Shown here: positions 8,717 to 16,744 of the stretch, piece after piece | Layout of the letters: each line of letters begins with the position of its first letter | Numbering within the stretch: the stretch's first letter is position 1 | DNA from: Acetobacter pasteurianus subsp. pasteurianus LMG 1262 = NBRC 106471 | GTDB lineage: Bacteria; Pseudomonadota; Alphaproteobacteria; Acetobacterales; Acetobacteraceae | Direction: 5' to 3' | DNA: 64,000 bases | Assembly: GCF_000285275.1 (NCBI RefSeq) | Contig: NZ_CADO01000139.1 | Location: 1-64,000, forward strand | Translations under genes and position numbers: made by a program | Notes under the pieces: model-generated | The model's input: the letters and a program-made list of their open reading frames with translations, nothing else | Told to the model about the DNA's origin: nothing | Database searches by the model: none

Positions 8717-9258
8717 GCCTGGATATTCCCGCTTGTCGTTTCTTTTTCGATACAAGTTAACGTTGTACCCTGCTCGCTGGCTGGCTGTCCAATCTTCGGT
8801 GGAAGTTGGGCGTATATTTGAGTAGGTGGCCTCACTTCGCCTATGCACTCACTAGATCGTGATCTGGCGTGAGGGCTGAAAGAAGCCGTCAATAATAGCT
8901 GTCGGGTACTTTGTTATAACATACACAGATCACTCAGGACTACCCGCTCATCCGGGGTAAGCGCAACAGCGAAGTTCACAAAAATCCGACTTTTCGTGTT
9001 GTGGTGGAATTGAGAAAAGTGAGGCAGATTCACCAATATTCGTATCTTTGCCATGCATAAGCGGGCAGGCGGCGCTTGCGGTGCTGGCGCTATATACAGG
9101 CAGGTGCATAGGACACGTAACGTAAGCGCTGGATGAGGGGTTGCGGAAAAACCCTGATATATCTGTGGTCTGCCATGTGCGGGGTGCGCAATGGGGCTGC
9201 TTGATCTTTCGGGCAGATACAGGGCAGTTTGAGGCATATTCCGCTAGGGAGATTCTGA
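8717..9258. other. Intergenic stretch with no supported gene
   Basis: About 540 bases between the divergent GntR and DUF2501 genes. It holds the candidate operator at 8751-8767 and a short AGATCGTGATCT palindrome near 8854. Open frames here are short, lack ribosome sites and look like no family, so I call none of them. Promoters of both flanking genes must lie here, but I see no clear -35/-10 pair. Confidence 0.6.
8751..8767. promoter_or_regulatory. Candidate GntR operator
   Basis: TACAA at 8751-8755 and TTGTA at 8763-8767 form an inverted repeat with a 7-base centre containing GTTAAC. It is 34 bases upstream of the GntR gene start, where an autoregulatory operator would be expected. No binding data are implied. 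Confidence 0.35.
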
Positions 9259-9693
9259 ATGAAACTGATTGCCGTACGTGCCCTGTCGGCGCTTGCCCTC
9301 ACCACATCTCTGCTGGCAGGGGCTGCTGTGTCTGCCCATGCGCAGGAAAACACAGATGCGCCCGTAACACGCGCCGGAGATACGTCCCGCCTGACAGATG
9401 TAGATCCGTCTGGCTTTGTTGGTTCCATTGATCCGGCAGAAAATGCTGGCCTGCTGAACTACTGTGTGCAGAACGAATACGTTGATTACGACGACGGCTG
9501 GCGCACGCTGCAGGAATACAACAAAAAGACCAACGCCGTTCCAGAAGGGCAGGAAGGCAATATGTCTTACGCCAATGGTTCTGCCGGTCTGCTGCATGCC
9601 AACAACCGCACCTACACCATTGCCATGGCTATTCTGCCAGTGCGTCAGAAAACCTGTAAGGCTGTGCTGGAACGGGCCAAGGCTTCTCTGTAA
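9259..9693 (+). CDS. Secreted DUF2501 protein
   Basis: A 144-residue exported protein with a clear signal peptide (MKLIAVRALSALALTTSLLA, cleavage after AHA). The mature part has the DUF2501 (YjjA-like) pattern: AGLLNYCVQNEYV near residues 71-83, a second AGLL segment, and a C-terminal KTCKAVLERAKASL, so two conserved cysteines probably form a disulfide. Function of the family is unknown. AGGGAG ahead of the ATG supports the start. A terminator follows directly, so it is probably transcribed alone. Confidence 0.75.
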   Translation: MKLIAVRALSALALTTSLLAGAAVSAHAQENTDAPVTRAGDTSRLTDVDPSGFVGSIDPAENAGLLNYCVQNEYVDYDDGWRTLQEYNKKTNAVPEGQEGNMSYANGSAGLLHANNRTYTIAMAILPVRQKTCKAVLERAKASL

Positions 9694-9755
9694 GCACAAG
9701 GCTGTTATTCCGGTTTTGTTGATAAGGCCGGATCACGCTGAACACGGCATGATGG

Positions 9756-9789
9756 AAGGGTCAGTCACGCAAAGTGGCTGGCCCTTTTT
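9756..9789 (+). terminator. Intrinsic terminator after the DUF2501 gene
   Basis: GGGTCAGTCAC pairs with GTGGCTGGCCC, allowing two G-T pairs, around a 5-base loop and is followed by five T. Confidence 0.85.
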
Positions 9790-9910
9790 CTGTATGAACG
9801 CACTTTATTTGGTGTTCATGCGGTGCAGGGTCTTTCACGCAGGCGTGCAATATGGTCAAACCAGTTCTGTTTCGTAACAAGAACAACAGAAGCCGAAAGG
9901 GCCAGACAGA

Positions 9911-11833
9911 GTGGTAGATGCGTTTTTCCCCGCAACGGATAACCCCGTTTCTGATCGGTATCAGGATCTTGTGCAGCGGGCGCAACGTGATCCGGAGGAA
10001 TTCTGGCTGGCTCAGGCGCAAAGGCTGGCATGGCATACGCAACCCATGCACGCATCTCGCTCTGACTTTACCGGTGATGTGCGGATTTCCTGGTATGAAG
10101 ACGGGCAACTGAATGCGGCTGAAAACTGTCTGGACCGGCACGTTCTGTATCAGCCCGATAATGCCGCCCTGATCTGGCAGGGGCAGGAAGACGGCCACCG
10201 CGAGGTACTTTCATACCGTGAACTGCATGCCCGTGTGTGCCGCTTGGGCAATGTGCTGCGCCGTTTGGGTGTAAAAAAGGGAGACCGCGTGGCCATCCAT
10301 CTGCCCATGGTGGCAGAGGGTGTTATTTCCATGCTGGCCTGCGCCCGTATTGGGGCCGTGCACGTGGTGCTGTTTGGTGGTTTTTCTGCCGAGGGTCTGG
10401 CAGAACGTTTGACAGATAGCGGCGCTGTGGTGGTGATTACCGCAGATGTGGCACGCCGTGGGCCCAAGAAAATCCCCAGCAAGACCACAATGGATGAGGC
10501 CATAAAATTGTGTGGGGCACAAAGTGCCGTGCGCAATGTGCTGGTGGTGCCTGTAACAGGTGCTGATGTGCCCATGCAAAAAGGGCGGGACCTGTCCTAC
10601 ACAGCAGAAGTGGCGCTTGAAATACCGGATTGCCTGCCAGAAGTGATGAACGCGTGTGATCCGCTGTTTCTGCTTTACACATCCGGCAGCACGGGCCGCC
10701 CCAAAGGGCTGGTGCACAGCACGGGCGGGTATCTGGTGTGGGCATCTTTCACACAGGAGCTGGTGTTTGATGCCAAACCCAGTGATGTGTTCTGGTGTAC
10801 GGCAGATACAAGCTGGATTACCGGCCACACCTATGTTGTGTATGGGCCGCTGGTAAATGGTGGCACCATTCTTGTGTATGAAGGCCTGCCATCATGGCCA
10901 CAGCCCGGCCGCTGGTGGGATGTGATAGACCAGAATCAGGTTTCGGTTTTCTATACGTCTCCCACGGTTATTCGCGCTGCCATGCGTGAGGATGATTCCG
11001 TGGTGCAAAGCCGCTCTCTGTCCAGCCTGCGTGTGCTGGGCACGGTGGGTGAGCCTATCAGCCCGGAAGCATGGAAGTGGTTTTATGCAGAAGTAGGGCG
11101 CAATGCCTGCCCGGTGGTGGACACATGGTGGCAGACAGAAACCGGCGGTGTGATGATTACCGCCTGCGCCCAGAATGTTGCAGGCAAGCCGGGGGCCGCT
11201 GGGCTGCCTTTGCCGGGTGTGGCCGCTACGCTGACAGATACCAAAGGGCAGGATATTGAAGGCGAGGGCGAAGGCCTGTTGTGCCTTGCGCAATCCTGGC
11301 CCGGGCAGGCCATGACGCTGTGGCAGGACCACGAACGGTTCCGCAAAACCTATTTCACCACATGCCCGGGCCATTATTTCTCGGGTGATGGCGCACGACG
11401 GGATGCCACCGGTTATTACTGGATTACCGGCCGCGTGGATGATGTGGTGAACGTATCTGGCCACCGCATTGGCACGGCAGAAATTGAAGATGCCGTGGCC
11501 GAAGATCATGCTGTGGTGGAAAGTGCCGCCGTTGGCGTGCCGCATGATCTGAAAGGGCAGGCCCTTGTAGTGTTTGTGGTGCCCAAGGCGGAGGGCGCGT
11601 TTGATGCCACAGCCGTAAACAAGGCCGTGGCCGCAGGCGTGGGCCGCTATGCGGTGCCAGAAAAAATTTACGTGGTGCCGGATCTGCCCAAAACGCGTTC
11701 GGGCAAAATTGTGCGGCGTTTGCTGCGCAAAATTGCGGCGAATGATCTGGAAAATATGGGGGATCTGTCCACTCTGGCAGACCCGGATATTGTGGCCGAA
11801 CTGGTAAAGCTGGTGGCTCAGCAGAACGGCTGA
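9911..11833 (+). CDS. acs: Acetyl-CoA synthetase (AMP-forming)
   Basis: It activates acetate to acetyl-CoA through acetyl-AMP, a central step of acetate use in acetic acid bacteria. The 640 residues match the usual length of Acs. The AMP-binding loop FLLYTSGSTGRPKGLVHS lies near residue 254, WWQTETGG near 409, the YxSGDGARRD and GRVDDVVNVSGHRIG segments near 490-520, and the C-terminal PKTRSGKIVRR with the catalytic Lys, normally the acetylation site, near 597. Start is the GTG at 9911; no strong ribosome site is visible, so it could differ slightly. A propionyl-CoA synthetase is the main alternative, but the sequence looks like Acs proper. Confidence 0.93.
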   Translation: MVDAFFPATDNPVSDRYQDLVQRAQRDPEEFWLAQAQRLAWHTQPMHASRSDFTGDVRISWYEDGQLNAAENCLDRHVLYQPDNAALIWQGQEDGHREVLSYRELHARVCRLGNVLRRLGVKKGDRVAIHLPMVAEGVISMLACARIGAVHVVLFGGFSAEGLAERLTDSGAVVVITADVARRGPKKIPSKTTMDEAIKLCGAQSAVRNVLVVPVTGADVPMQKGRDLSYTAEVALEIPDCLPEVMNACDPLFLLYTSGSTGRPKGLVHSTGGYLVWASFTQELVFDAKPSDVFWCTADTSWITGHTYVVYGPLVNGGTILVYEGLPSWPQPGRWWDVIDQNQVSVFYTSPTVIRAAMREDDSVVQSRSLSSLRVLGTVGEPISPEAWKWFYAEVGRNACPVVDTWWQTETGGVMITACAQNVAGKPGAAGLPLPGVAATLTDTKGQDIEGEGEGLLCLAQSWPGQAMTLWQDHERFRKTYFTTCPGHYFSGDGARRDATGYYWITGRVDDVVNVSGHRIGTAEIEDAVAEDHAVVESAAVGVPHDLKGQALVVFVVPKAEGAFDATAVNKAVAAGVGRYAVPEKIYVVPDLPKTRSGKIVRRLLRKIAANDLENMGDLSTLADPDIVAELVKLVAQQNG

Positions 11834-11844
11834 TGAACCTGTAA

Positions 11845-11871
11845 AAGGCCGGGGCGTTTATGCCCCGGTTT
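11845..11871. terminator. Bidirectional terminator between acs and the DUF1653 gene
   Basis: CCGGGGC (11849-11855) and GCCCCGG (11862-11868) form a 7-bp stem with a 6-base loop, flanked by AAAA on one side and TTT on the other. It contains the last codons of the convergent DUF1653 gene, so it can end both transcripts. Confidence 0.75.
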
Positions 11872-12121
11872 CTGCCGCGTTGGTGGCTTTTAGCAACGTA
11901 AAGCGCGGTACGCCGTTTACACTTTCCTGCCACATGGCAAGGGGGCGCACCCAGTAATCTCCACGTGCCTCACTGCGGTAGGTTACAAGCCATTCTTCGG
12001 TTTCACTGTGGCGGCCTGTGCAGATCACAGTATAAAGTCCGCCCTTGTAATGTTTATAAAGACCGGGGCAGGGCATTTCTGGCACTTGGGTATCTGTATT
12101 ATTCTGGTTATGTTCTATCAT
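11858..12121 (-). CDS. DUF1653 family protein
   Basis: A small, probably cytosolic protein of 87 residues. The core PGLYKHYKGGLYTVICTGRHSETEEWLVTYRS followed by WVRPLAMW is the DUF1653 pattern, a small beta-rich domain of unknown function. The ATG at 12121 is preferred to one at 12187 because the family is short and the extra residues overlap the divergent gene's ribosome site. Confidence 0.75.
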   Translation of the reverse strand: MIEHNQNNTDTQVPEMPCPGLYKHYKGGLYTVICTGRHSETEEWLVTYRSEARGDYWVRPLAMWQESVNGVPRFTLLKATNAAETGA

Positions 12122-12178
12122 GATCGGGGTATCCTGCTGGGGTAGGTTATGATCCTGTGTTGCGGAAGGAGCGCACTT

Positions 12179-12796
12179 TTGAACCATCGTGTTGTGCTGT
12201 GTCAGGCGTTAACTGGCTTTATGTTTCTGTTTTGCGTTAATCCCGGCCATGCCACAACCACGGGCCATGCCAAAACGCATGCGCATACATCCAAGCGCAC
12301 GCACCATGCCGCAGCAGCAGCCCGCAGCCCCGCTGGTGGCGCTCCGGTTGTGCTGACAAGCCAACCCGGTACATCGCTGGACAAGGAAGCCCGCCGTCTG
12401 AATGCCGAGGATATGGCCGCCGCCGCCCGGCATAAGGAACGGCCATTGGTGCTTATTGGCTCTGCCCCGCTCAGCACCAGTGGTGGCAGCATGGCGCTGT
12501 TTGTGCAGGTGCAATCTGCCAGCCTGTGCGGTTCTGCCGGGTGTTCAACAGACGTGTATCTCAAGCGCGGGAATGATTGGGACAAGATTCTGGATTCCGT
12601 CAGCGGGCCGATTGAGCTGATGTCTACCTCCCACGGGGGCATGAAGGATATTGTGGTGGATGGCACAGACCGCTGGGTCTGGAAGAACAATACCTATGTA
12701 GATACCATTGTGGCGCAGGATGTGCCGGGGCTGAAAGATTCCATCGAGCAGCATCAGGCGCAGATGCGCAAACACGGTAAGTCTTCTTCCCGGTAA
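12179..12796 (+). CDS. Secreted protein of unknown function
   Basis: About 205 residues from the TTG at 12179, which has AAGGAG (12166-12171) at ideal spacing; an in-frame ATG at 12149 lacks such a site. The N-terminus (LTGFMFLFCVNPGHA) is a signal peptide, followed by a His/Ala/Thr-rich linker. The folded part has LIGSAPLSTSGGSMALFVQV, a CGSAGCS pair of cysteines and DIVVDGTDRWVWKNNTYV, a mix seen in periplasmic beta-rich proteins. I do not recognise the family. The next gene begins 8 bases downstream, so the two are probably co-transcribed and end at a shared terminator. Confidence 0.6.
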   Translation: MNHRVVLCQALTGFMFLFCVNPGHATTTGHAKTHAHTSKRTHHAAAAARSPAGGAPVVLTSQPGTSLDKEARRLNAEDMAAAARHKERPLVLIGSAPLSTSGGSMALFVQVQSASLCGSAGCSTDVYLKRGNDWDKILDSVSGPIELMSTSHGGMKDIVVDGTDRWVWKNNTYVDTIVAQDVPGLKDSIEQHQAQMRKHGKSSSR

Positions 12797-12804
12797 TTTG
12801 TTAC

Positions 12805-13092
12805 GTGCCCGCACCTCAACCCGGTTTGGCCTATACGGCGCTGAAAACACTGGCCACGGTGGCAATGACCGTGGTGTTGATTGCCCTTTTGCGTGGCGGT
12901 TTGGCGCTGCTGCCAAAATTTGATTCTGCAACAGGAGGGCAGGTGGGTACACATCTGCTGCAACTTCTGGCAGGAGATGGGCAGGCCCGCACCCAGAATG
13001 CAGTATCCATCGGGCTGATGTTGGGCTGTTTTATTCTGGCTGTTCTGTTGGTGCAGGTGCTGGAAAAATGGTGGCGCAGGCGGGCCAGATAA
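12805..13092 (+). CDS. Small two-helix membrane protein
   Basis: A 95-residue protein from a GTG at 12805. It has two hydrophobic segments, about residues 14-36 and 67-86, and a basic tail (EKWWRRRAR), suggesting both ends on the cytoplasmic side. It follows the secreted protein gene by 8 bases. No family recognised; the start is uncertain because no clear ribosome site is visible. Confidence 0.5.
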   Translation: MPAPQPGLAYTALKTLATVAMTVVLIALLRGGLALLPKFDSATGGQVGTHLLQLLAGDGQARTQNAVSIGLMLGCFILAVLLVQVLEKWWRRRAR

Positions 13093-13126
13093 CGCCCTGC
13101 TAAAAAGTGGGTGTTATCTGGTTTTT
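13085..13126 (+). terminator. Intrinsic terminator
   Basis: CCAGATAAC (13085-13093) and GTTATCTGG (13113-13121) form a perfect 9-bp stem followed by five T. The stop codon of the small membrane protein is inside the stem. Confidence 0.85.
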
Positions 13127-13155
13127 GGCATGTCACTCTTACATTCGGTGTGTAT

Positions 13156-14130
13156 TTAAGCGTCTTCTTGCGTAAGATTTGTGCCTGCCAATGTGGGCCT
13201 GTTTTCGGCTGCGGCTGTTTTGTTCCAGAAAAATGTCAGCTCATGTTTGTTATGGGCCAGATGCGCCAGGCTGCCACCCGGAATGGCCTCAAACGCGGCT
13301 ACAATTTCATGGTCTGTTTCACCCTGAAATTTCACCGTCAGCACAATGTTGTCTGTGTTGCCAGAGGCTATCCAGTTTTGTGTTAGCCGTAAAAGGCGCT
13401 GCGGGTAGGCAATAATGTCTGAAAACATCCAGTCCACACCAGGAAGTTTTTCTGGTTCCAAACCAAAGGCGCTGGCCTGTTGGAAGGAGACGCCCGGCAT
13501 GGCCGCCACTTTGGGGTCAAGCGGTGCGCGGTCAAATGCCGTTACCTGTGCACCAAGGTTGGCAATAGCCCATGTCCAGCCGCCGGGTGTGGCGCCCAGA
13601 TCATAACAACGATCTTCCGGCGTGGGCCAGCGGCCAAGGCGCGTGCAGGCTTCCCACAATTTCAGATAGGCGCGGGAAGGTGGGCCAGTGCGGTTTTCTA
13701 CAAACTGTGGCGCGCCGTTTACAAACGGGCTGGTTTTGCGCGCAGAAAAAAGCAGCGTGTTGGTGTCCAGCAATGTCCACGCACCCAAGGGGCTTGTTGG
13801 TGGCAGCGTGGGAAACACCAGTGGCGCGGCTTTAACCGGGGGCAGTTTGTCTGTGATCAGCGCGGTACGCCGAAAGTGATCGATAGTATACAGGCTCCAG
13901 TTCCGCTGGATGGCGCGCAACGTATCTGCGGCATTGCGGATGGAGGTTATCTCCACCACCTGAGGATCCAGCCAGATATCCAGCGCCCAAGGGGAATACA
14001 CAGGCTTGCTGCTGGAAAGGGCCAAACGGCCATGCCAGCGGTCAATTGTTACGCCGCGCCATGCCAGATCAGCTTCTAAAACGGATGTCAGCCCATCGGC
14101 GGCCAACCATGCGGTGCGAATGGTGCTCAT
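13156..14130 (-). CDS. RlmM-like 23S rRNA 2'-O-ribose methyltransferase
   Basis: A 324-residue SAM-dependent methyltransferase of the FtsJ/RlmM type. The SAM-binding motif CYDLGATPGGWTWAIANLGA is near residue 180 and is followed by AFDRAPL. Then come DWMFSDIIAYPQR with the catalytic-type Asp, LTVKFQG with the Lys and a C-terminal HELTFFWNK; together with the N-terminal domain these match RlmM, which modifies C2498 of 23S rRNA in E. coli. The target here is inferred. The start ATG at 14130 overlaps the stop of the DUF423 gene by four bases (ATGA), so the two are coupled. Confidence 0.8.
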   Translation of the reverse strand: MSTIRTAWLAADGLTSVLEADLAWRGVTIDRWHGRLALSSSKPVYSPWALDIWLDPQVVEITSIRNAADTLRAIQRNWSLYTIDHFRRTALITDKLPPVKAAPLVFPTLPPTSPLGAWTLLDTNTLLFSARKTSPFVNGAPQFVENRTGPPSRAYLKLWEACTRLGRWPTPEDRCYDLGATPGGWTWAIANLGAQVTAFDRAPLDPKVAAMPGVSFQQASAFGLEPEKLPGVDWMFSDIIAYPQRLLRLTQNWIASGNTDNIVLTVKFQGETDHEIVAAFEAIPGGSLAHLAHNKHELTFFWNKTAAAENRPTLAGTNLTQEDA

Positions 14131-14513
14131 GCCCGGCACATCCAGCCAACGGAAAGCAAGAGCCACGAAAGAATCAGCAAACTGCCACCGGTTGGGGCAA
14201 CGTGGGCTGCGTGGTGGCCCGTAAAGGCTGTGTAATACACGCCCGCGCAAAACAGCAGCGTGCCCAACACCAGCCCGCACCCGCCAGCCAGCAAGATGCG
14301 GCCTGCCTGAGGTTTAGCTGTAAGGCCCAGCGCAACAAGGGCAATGCCTTGCCACATCTGCATTTCCATGCCGCTATGGGCCATAACGCGGCCACCGGCA
14401 GCAAAGGCCGAATCTGGCAGGTGGGCGGTAAGTGCGCCCATAACGGTGCCGGTAGCGGCCAGAAGGCCCCCGCATATGCGCCATAGGCGCGGAAGAAGAA
14501 GTGAAAAGGACAT
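14127..14513 (-). CDS. DUF423 membrane protein
   Basis: A 128-residue inner-membrane protein with four hydrophobic segments. The spacing GALTAHLPD in the first half, a central MWQGIALVALGL and a later GVYYTAFTG match the DUF423 (YgdD-like) family, whose function is unknown. E. coli ygdD lies beside rlmM, and the same pairing occurs here, which supports both calls. The ATG at 14513 is chosen; an upstream in-frame ATG at 14585 would add a stretch not typical of the family. Confidence 0.78.
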   Translation of the reverse strand: MSFSLLLPRLWRICGGLLAATGTVMGALTAHLPDSAFAAGGRVMAHSGMEMQMWQGIALVALGLTAKPQAGRILLAGGCGLVLGTLLFCAGVYYTAFTGHHAAHVAPTGGSLLILSWLLLSVGWMCRA

Positions 14514-14656
14514 AAGTTCTGCTGTATAGGCGCAGCCGCCGGAATGGAAAACAGGAAAGGCAACATGCCCGGCCATTTCCTGCATGGGCCTTTACTAAAG
14601 TGTGCGCCGCATTCTGGCGGAACAGATGCAAAAATGAGAGCAGGAAAATCTAAAAC

Positions 14657-15223
14657 ATGAGCATCAGGCTGGACCGAATTGTGACGCGCGGTGGAGATGG
14701 AGGGCAGACATCTTTGGGCAATGGCGCGCGTGTTGCAAAAAGCAGCGCACGGATAGAGGCCCTGGGCACGCTGGATGAAGTAAACGCCATAACCGGCCTT
14801 GTGCGTGCCCACGCCCCGCAAGAGAGCGCCGTGGTGGGCCAACTGGCAGCCGTGCAGAACATGCTGTTCGATATGGGGGCAGATTTGTGCCAGCCAGAAG
14901 AAGGCCCAAAAGCAGCCCGTGCCAAGCGTATGCAGGAAAGTGCCGTTTTAAAGCTGGAAGAATGGGTGGAGCAGTTGCGCGCTGCCCAAAAGCCATTAAC
15001 CAGTTTTGTGTTGCCCGGTGGTTCTGTTCCCGCAGCGTGGGCGCATCTGGCCCGTACACAGGCGCGTGCGGCAGAACGGCGTATGGTGGCGCTGGCTGAG
15101 AAAGAAACAATCAATCCTGTTCTGCTACAGATCATGAACAGGTTATCTGATTACTTTTTTGTTCTGGCGCGTCACTTTAATGCAGATGGGCAGACCGATC
15201 TGGTATGGATTCCTGAAAAATAA
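14657..15223 (+). CDS. Cob(I)alamin adenosyltransferase, PduO type
   Basis: A 188-residue enzyme that transfers the adenosyl group of ATP to cob(I)alamin to form adenosylcobalamin. The N-terminal TRGGDGGQTSLGNGARVAKSSARIEALGTLDEVNA is the ATP-binding signature of the PduO family. FVLPGGSVPAAWAHLARTQARAAERR near residues 119-144 and a C-terminal NRLSDYFFVLAR are also diagnostic. No other cobalamin genes are nearby. Divergent from the DUF423 gene. Confidence 0.93.
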   Translation: MSIRLDRIVTRGGDGGQTSLGNGARVAKSSARIEALGTLDEVNAITGLVRAHAPQESAVVGQLAAVQNMLFDMGADLCQPEEGPKAARAKRMQESAVLKLEEWVEQLRAAQKPLTSFVLPGGSVPAAWAHLARTQARAAERRMVALAEKETINPVLLQIMNRLSDYFFVLARHFNADGQTDLVWIPEK

Positions 15224-15497
15224 GAGAAAACCTTATGAAATCCCTGTCTTGTGCTTGAACATGGCAGGGAAGACATGATAATAGTAATCAGTAAGAACCA
15301 AAACACATTATAAAACGTGTGTAATAATTCTGTCTGTCCGTTTGTAATGTGTGCCCTCATGCCTGCTGTAACGCATCATGAAGGAGTGGCTGGAACCGTG
15401 TTGGGTATCGCGCGGGCAAATGCCAGAATATAACGGCTGATGGAATGTTTAAGAACTGTATCAACAGACCATTTTTCTTAAAGTGACTTCCAGATTT

Positions 15498-16154
15498 ATG
15501 AACACAACATCTTTTATGCCACCCTTGGATGCCGATAGAGAACGGGATGAAGGGCTGGAAGAAGCCTCCATGCGCAATGCGCTGGAACGGCTTGGCGCAT
15601 CTCACAAAGGGCGCTCTGCGCCGTCCTCCCCCCGCCCTGCGGCAGATGCCACAGGCAACAAGCGGCGAAGATTTGTGCGTGATGGCGAAGTGCCAGTAGA
15701 AAAACATTCTCTGGCCCGTATTACGCCCCGCACGGTTGCAGCCCCCCGCACTCCCACCACATCTCGCGCTGTTCATTTTTCTGAAGAAGAAAATAGCGAA
15801 GTTTCTCGTCTGCGCCGTTTGGTGGCAGAAGAAAAGCTGCGTGTGGAAGACATGGAACGCCAGATGGGTGAAGTGCAGGCCGCCCAGCGTGCTCTGCAAA
15901 CCCAAAAAGGCCACGCCGATATGATGGTGCGTGAGCTGAAGGCCAAAGTGGCGGAGCAGGAAGCTGAACTGGCTGAATCTGGCCGCCAGTTGCGGGCTGC
16001 GCACCGTTTGGTAGCAGAGCGTGATGAAGAAATTACCAGCCTGAAACGGCAGGTAGAAGCCAAGCCGCGTGGCCGCCCGCGCCGCCAGTATGAACTGGCA
16101 AAAGAAGAAGTGGTTGAAGATGAACCACAGCCCGTAAAGTGGTGGAAGGACTAA
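15498..16154 (+). CDS. Coiled-coil protein of unknown function
   Basis: A 218-residue protein. Residues 1-90 are charged, Pro- and Arg-rich and probably unfolded. Residues about 98-185 form a long coiled coil with regular heptads and many Glu, Lys and Gln. The tail (KPRGRPRRQ, then an acidic stretch ending PVKWWKD) carries an AT-hook-like GRPRR, so DNA contact is conceivable but unproven. No signal peptide. The ATG at 15498 is preferred to a GTG at 15483. The next gene is 33 bases on. No family recognised. Confidence 0.55.
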   Translation: MNTTSFMPPLDADRERDEGLEEASMRNALERLGASHKGRSAPSSPRPAADATGNKRRRFVRDGEVPVEKHSLARITPRTVAAPRTPTTSRAVHFSEEENSEVSRLRRLVAEEKLRVEDMERQMGEVQAAQRALQTQKGHADMMVRELKAKVAEQEAELAESGRQLRAAHRLVAERDEEITSLKRQVEAKPRGRPRRQYELAKEEVVEDEPQPVKWWKD

Positions 16155-16187
16155 TATCCTGCTTCTGTTTGTAAAAAGACACTCTGC

Positions 16188-16655
16188 GTGAGAAATCCTC
16201 CTGTCACGCCAGCGTTGGTGTTGCTGGTGGCGGATATTGCCGTAGGGGTGGCCTGTGTGTTGCTGCCGCCTCTTGTTATGGGTTTTCTGGCCCTGTTGAA
16301 GGATATTTTTGGCGTGCTTATTCTGCCGTTCAGCTTTTTGTTTGGGCTGGCAGGGTGGTCATCCGATATGTCCTCTCTGGAAACCATGCAGGGCGGATTG
16401 GTGCCAGATATGATGGCCCATCCGTTCCGGGCCGCTTCTGCCGCTGCGTTGCTGGTGGTAGGGGGCGCGTGCTCTCTTATGGCGTGTGGCACGCCAGATG
16501 GCGCACGTATGGAGCGTAACCTGGCACCGGTGTTCACCTTTGCCGCCATGGTGCTGGTTGGGGTTGATCCGGGGCTTGTTGTGCTGCCTGCATTTGTTTT
16601 GCAGCTGCTGGCGTTGCGTTATCCTGCTATGGATTTTTTAAAAATCCGCCGGTAA
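16188..16655 (+). CDS. Integral membrane protein of unknown function
   Basis: A 155-residue protein starting at a GTG. There are about four hydrophobic segments: residues 8-27, 29-55, 83-100 and 113-145. A loop with MQGGLVPDMMAHPFRAASA lies between the second and third. I see no family motif. It follows the coiled-coil gene closely and a terminator follows it, so these two may form one transcript. Confidence 0.5.
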   Translation: MRNPPVTPALVLLVADIAVGVACVLLPPLVMGFLALLKDIFGVLILPFSFLFGLAGWSSDMSSLETMQGGLVPDMMAHPFRAASAAALLVVGGACSLMACGTPDGARMERNLAPVFTFAAMVLVGVDPGLVVLPAFVLQLLALRYPAMDFLKIRR

Positions 16656-16686
16656 TTCTGTAATCTGGAATATCTGTTCAAGTAAT

Positions 16687-16720
16687 AAAAAGGGCGACCA
16701 TTGAATTGGCCGCCCTTTTT
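16687..16720. terminator. Bidirectional terminator
   Basis: AAAGGGCG (16689-16696) pairs with CGCCCTTT (16711-16718) plus an inner CCA/TGG, with A-rich and T-rich flanks. It lies between two convergent genes and can serve both. Confidence 0.85.
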
Positions 16721-16744
16721 CTTGTGTAGAGTATTATATTATTT

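Noticed and set aside
8914-9237. A 107-codon minus-strand frame in the gap between the GntR and DUF2501 genes
   Set aside because: No ribosome site, no recognisable domain, Pro/Ser/Arg-rich composition; the gap is more likely regulatory.
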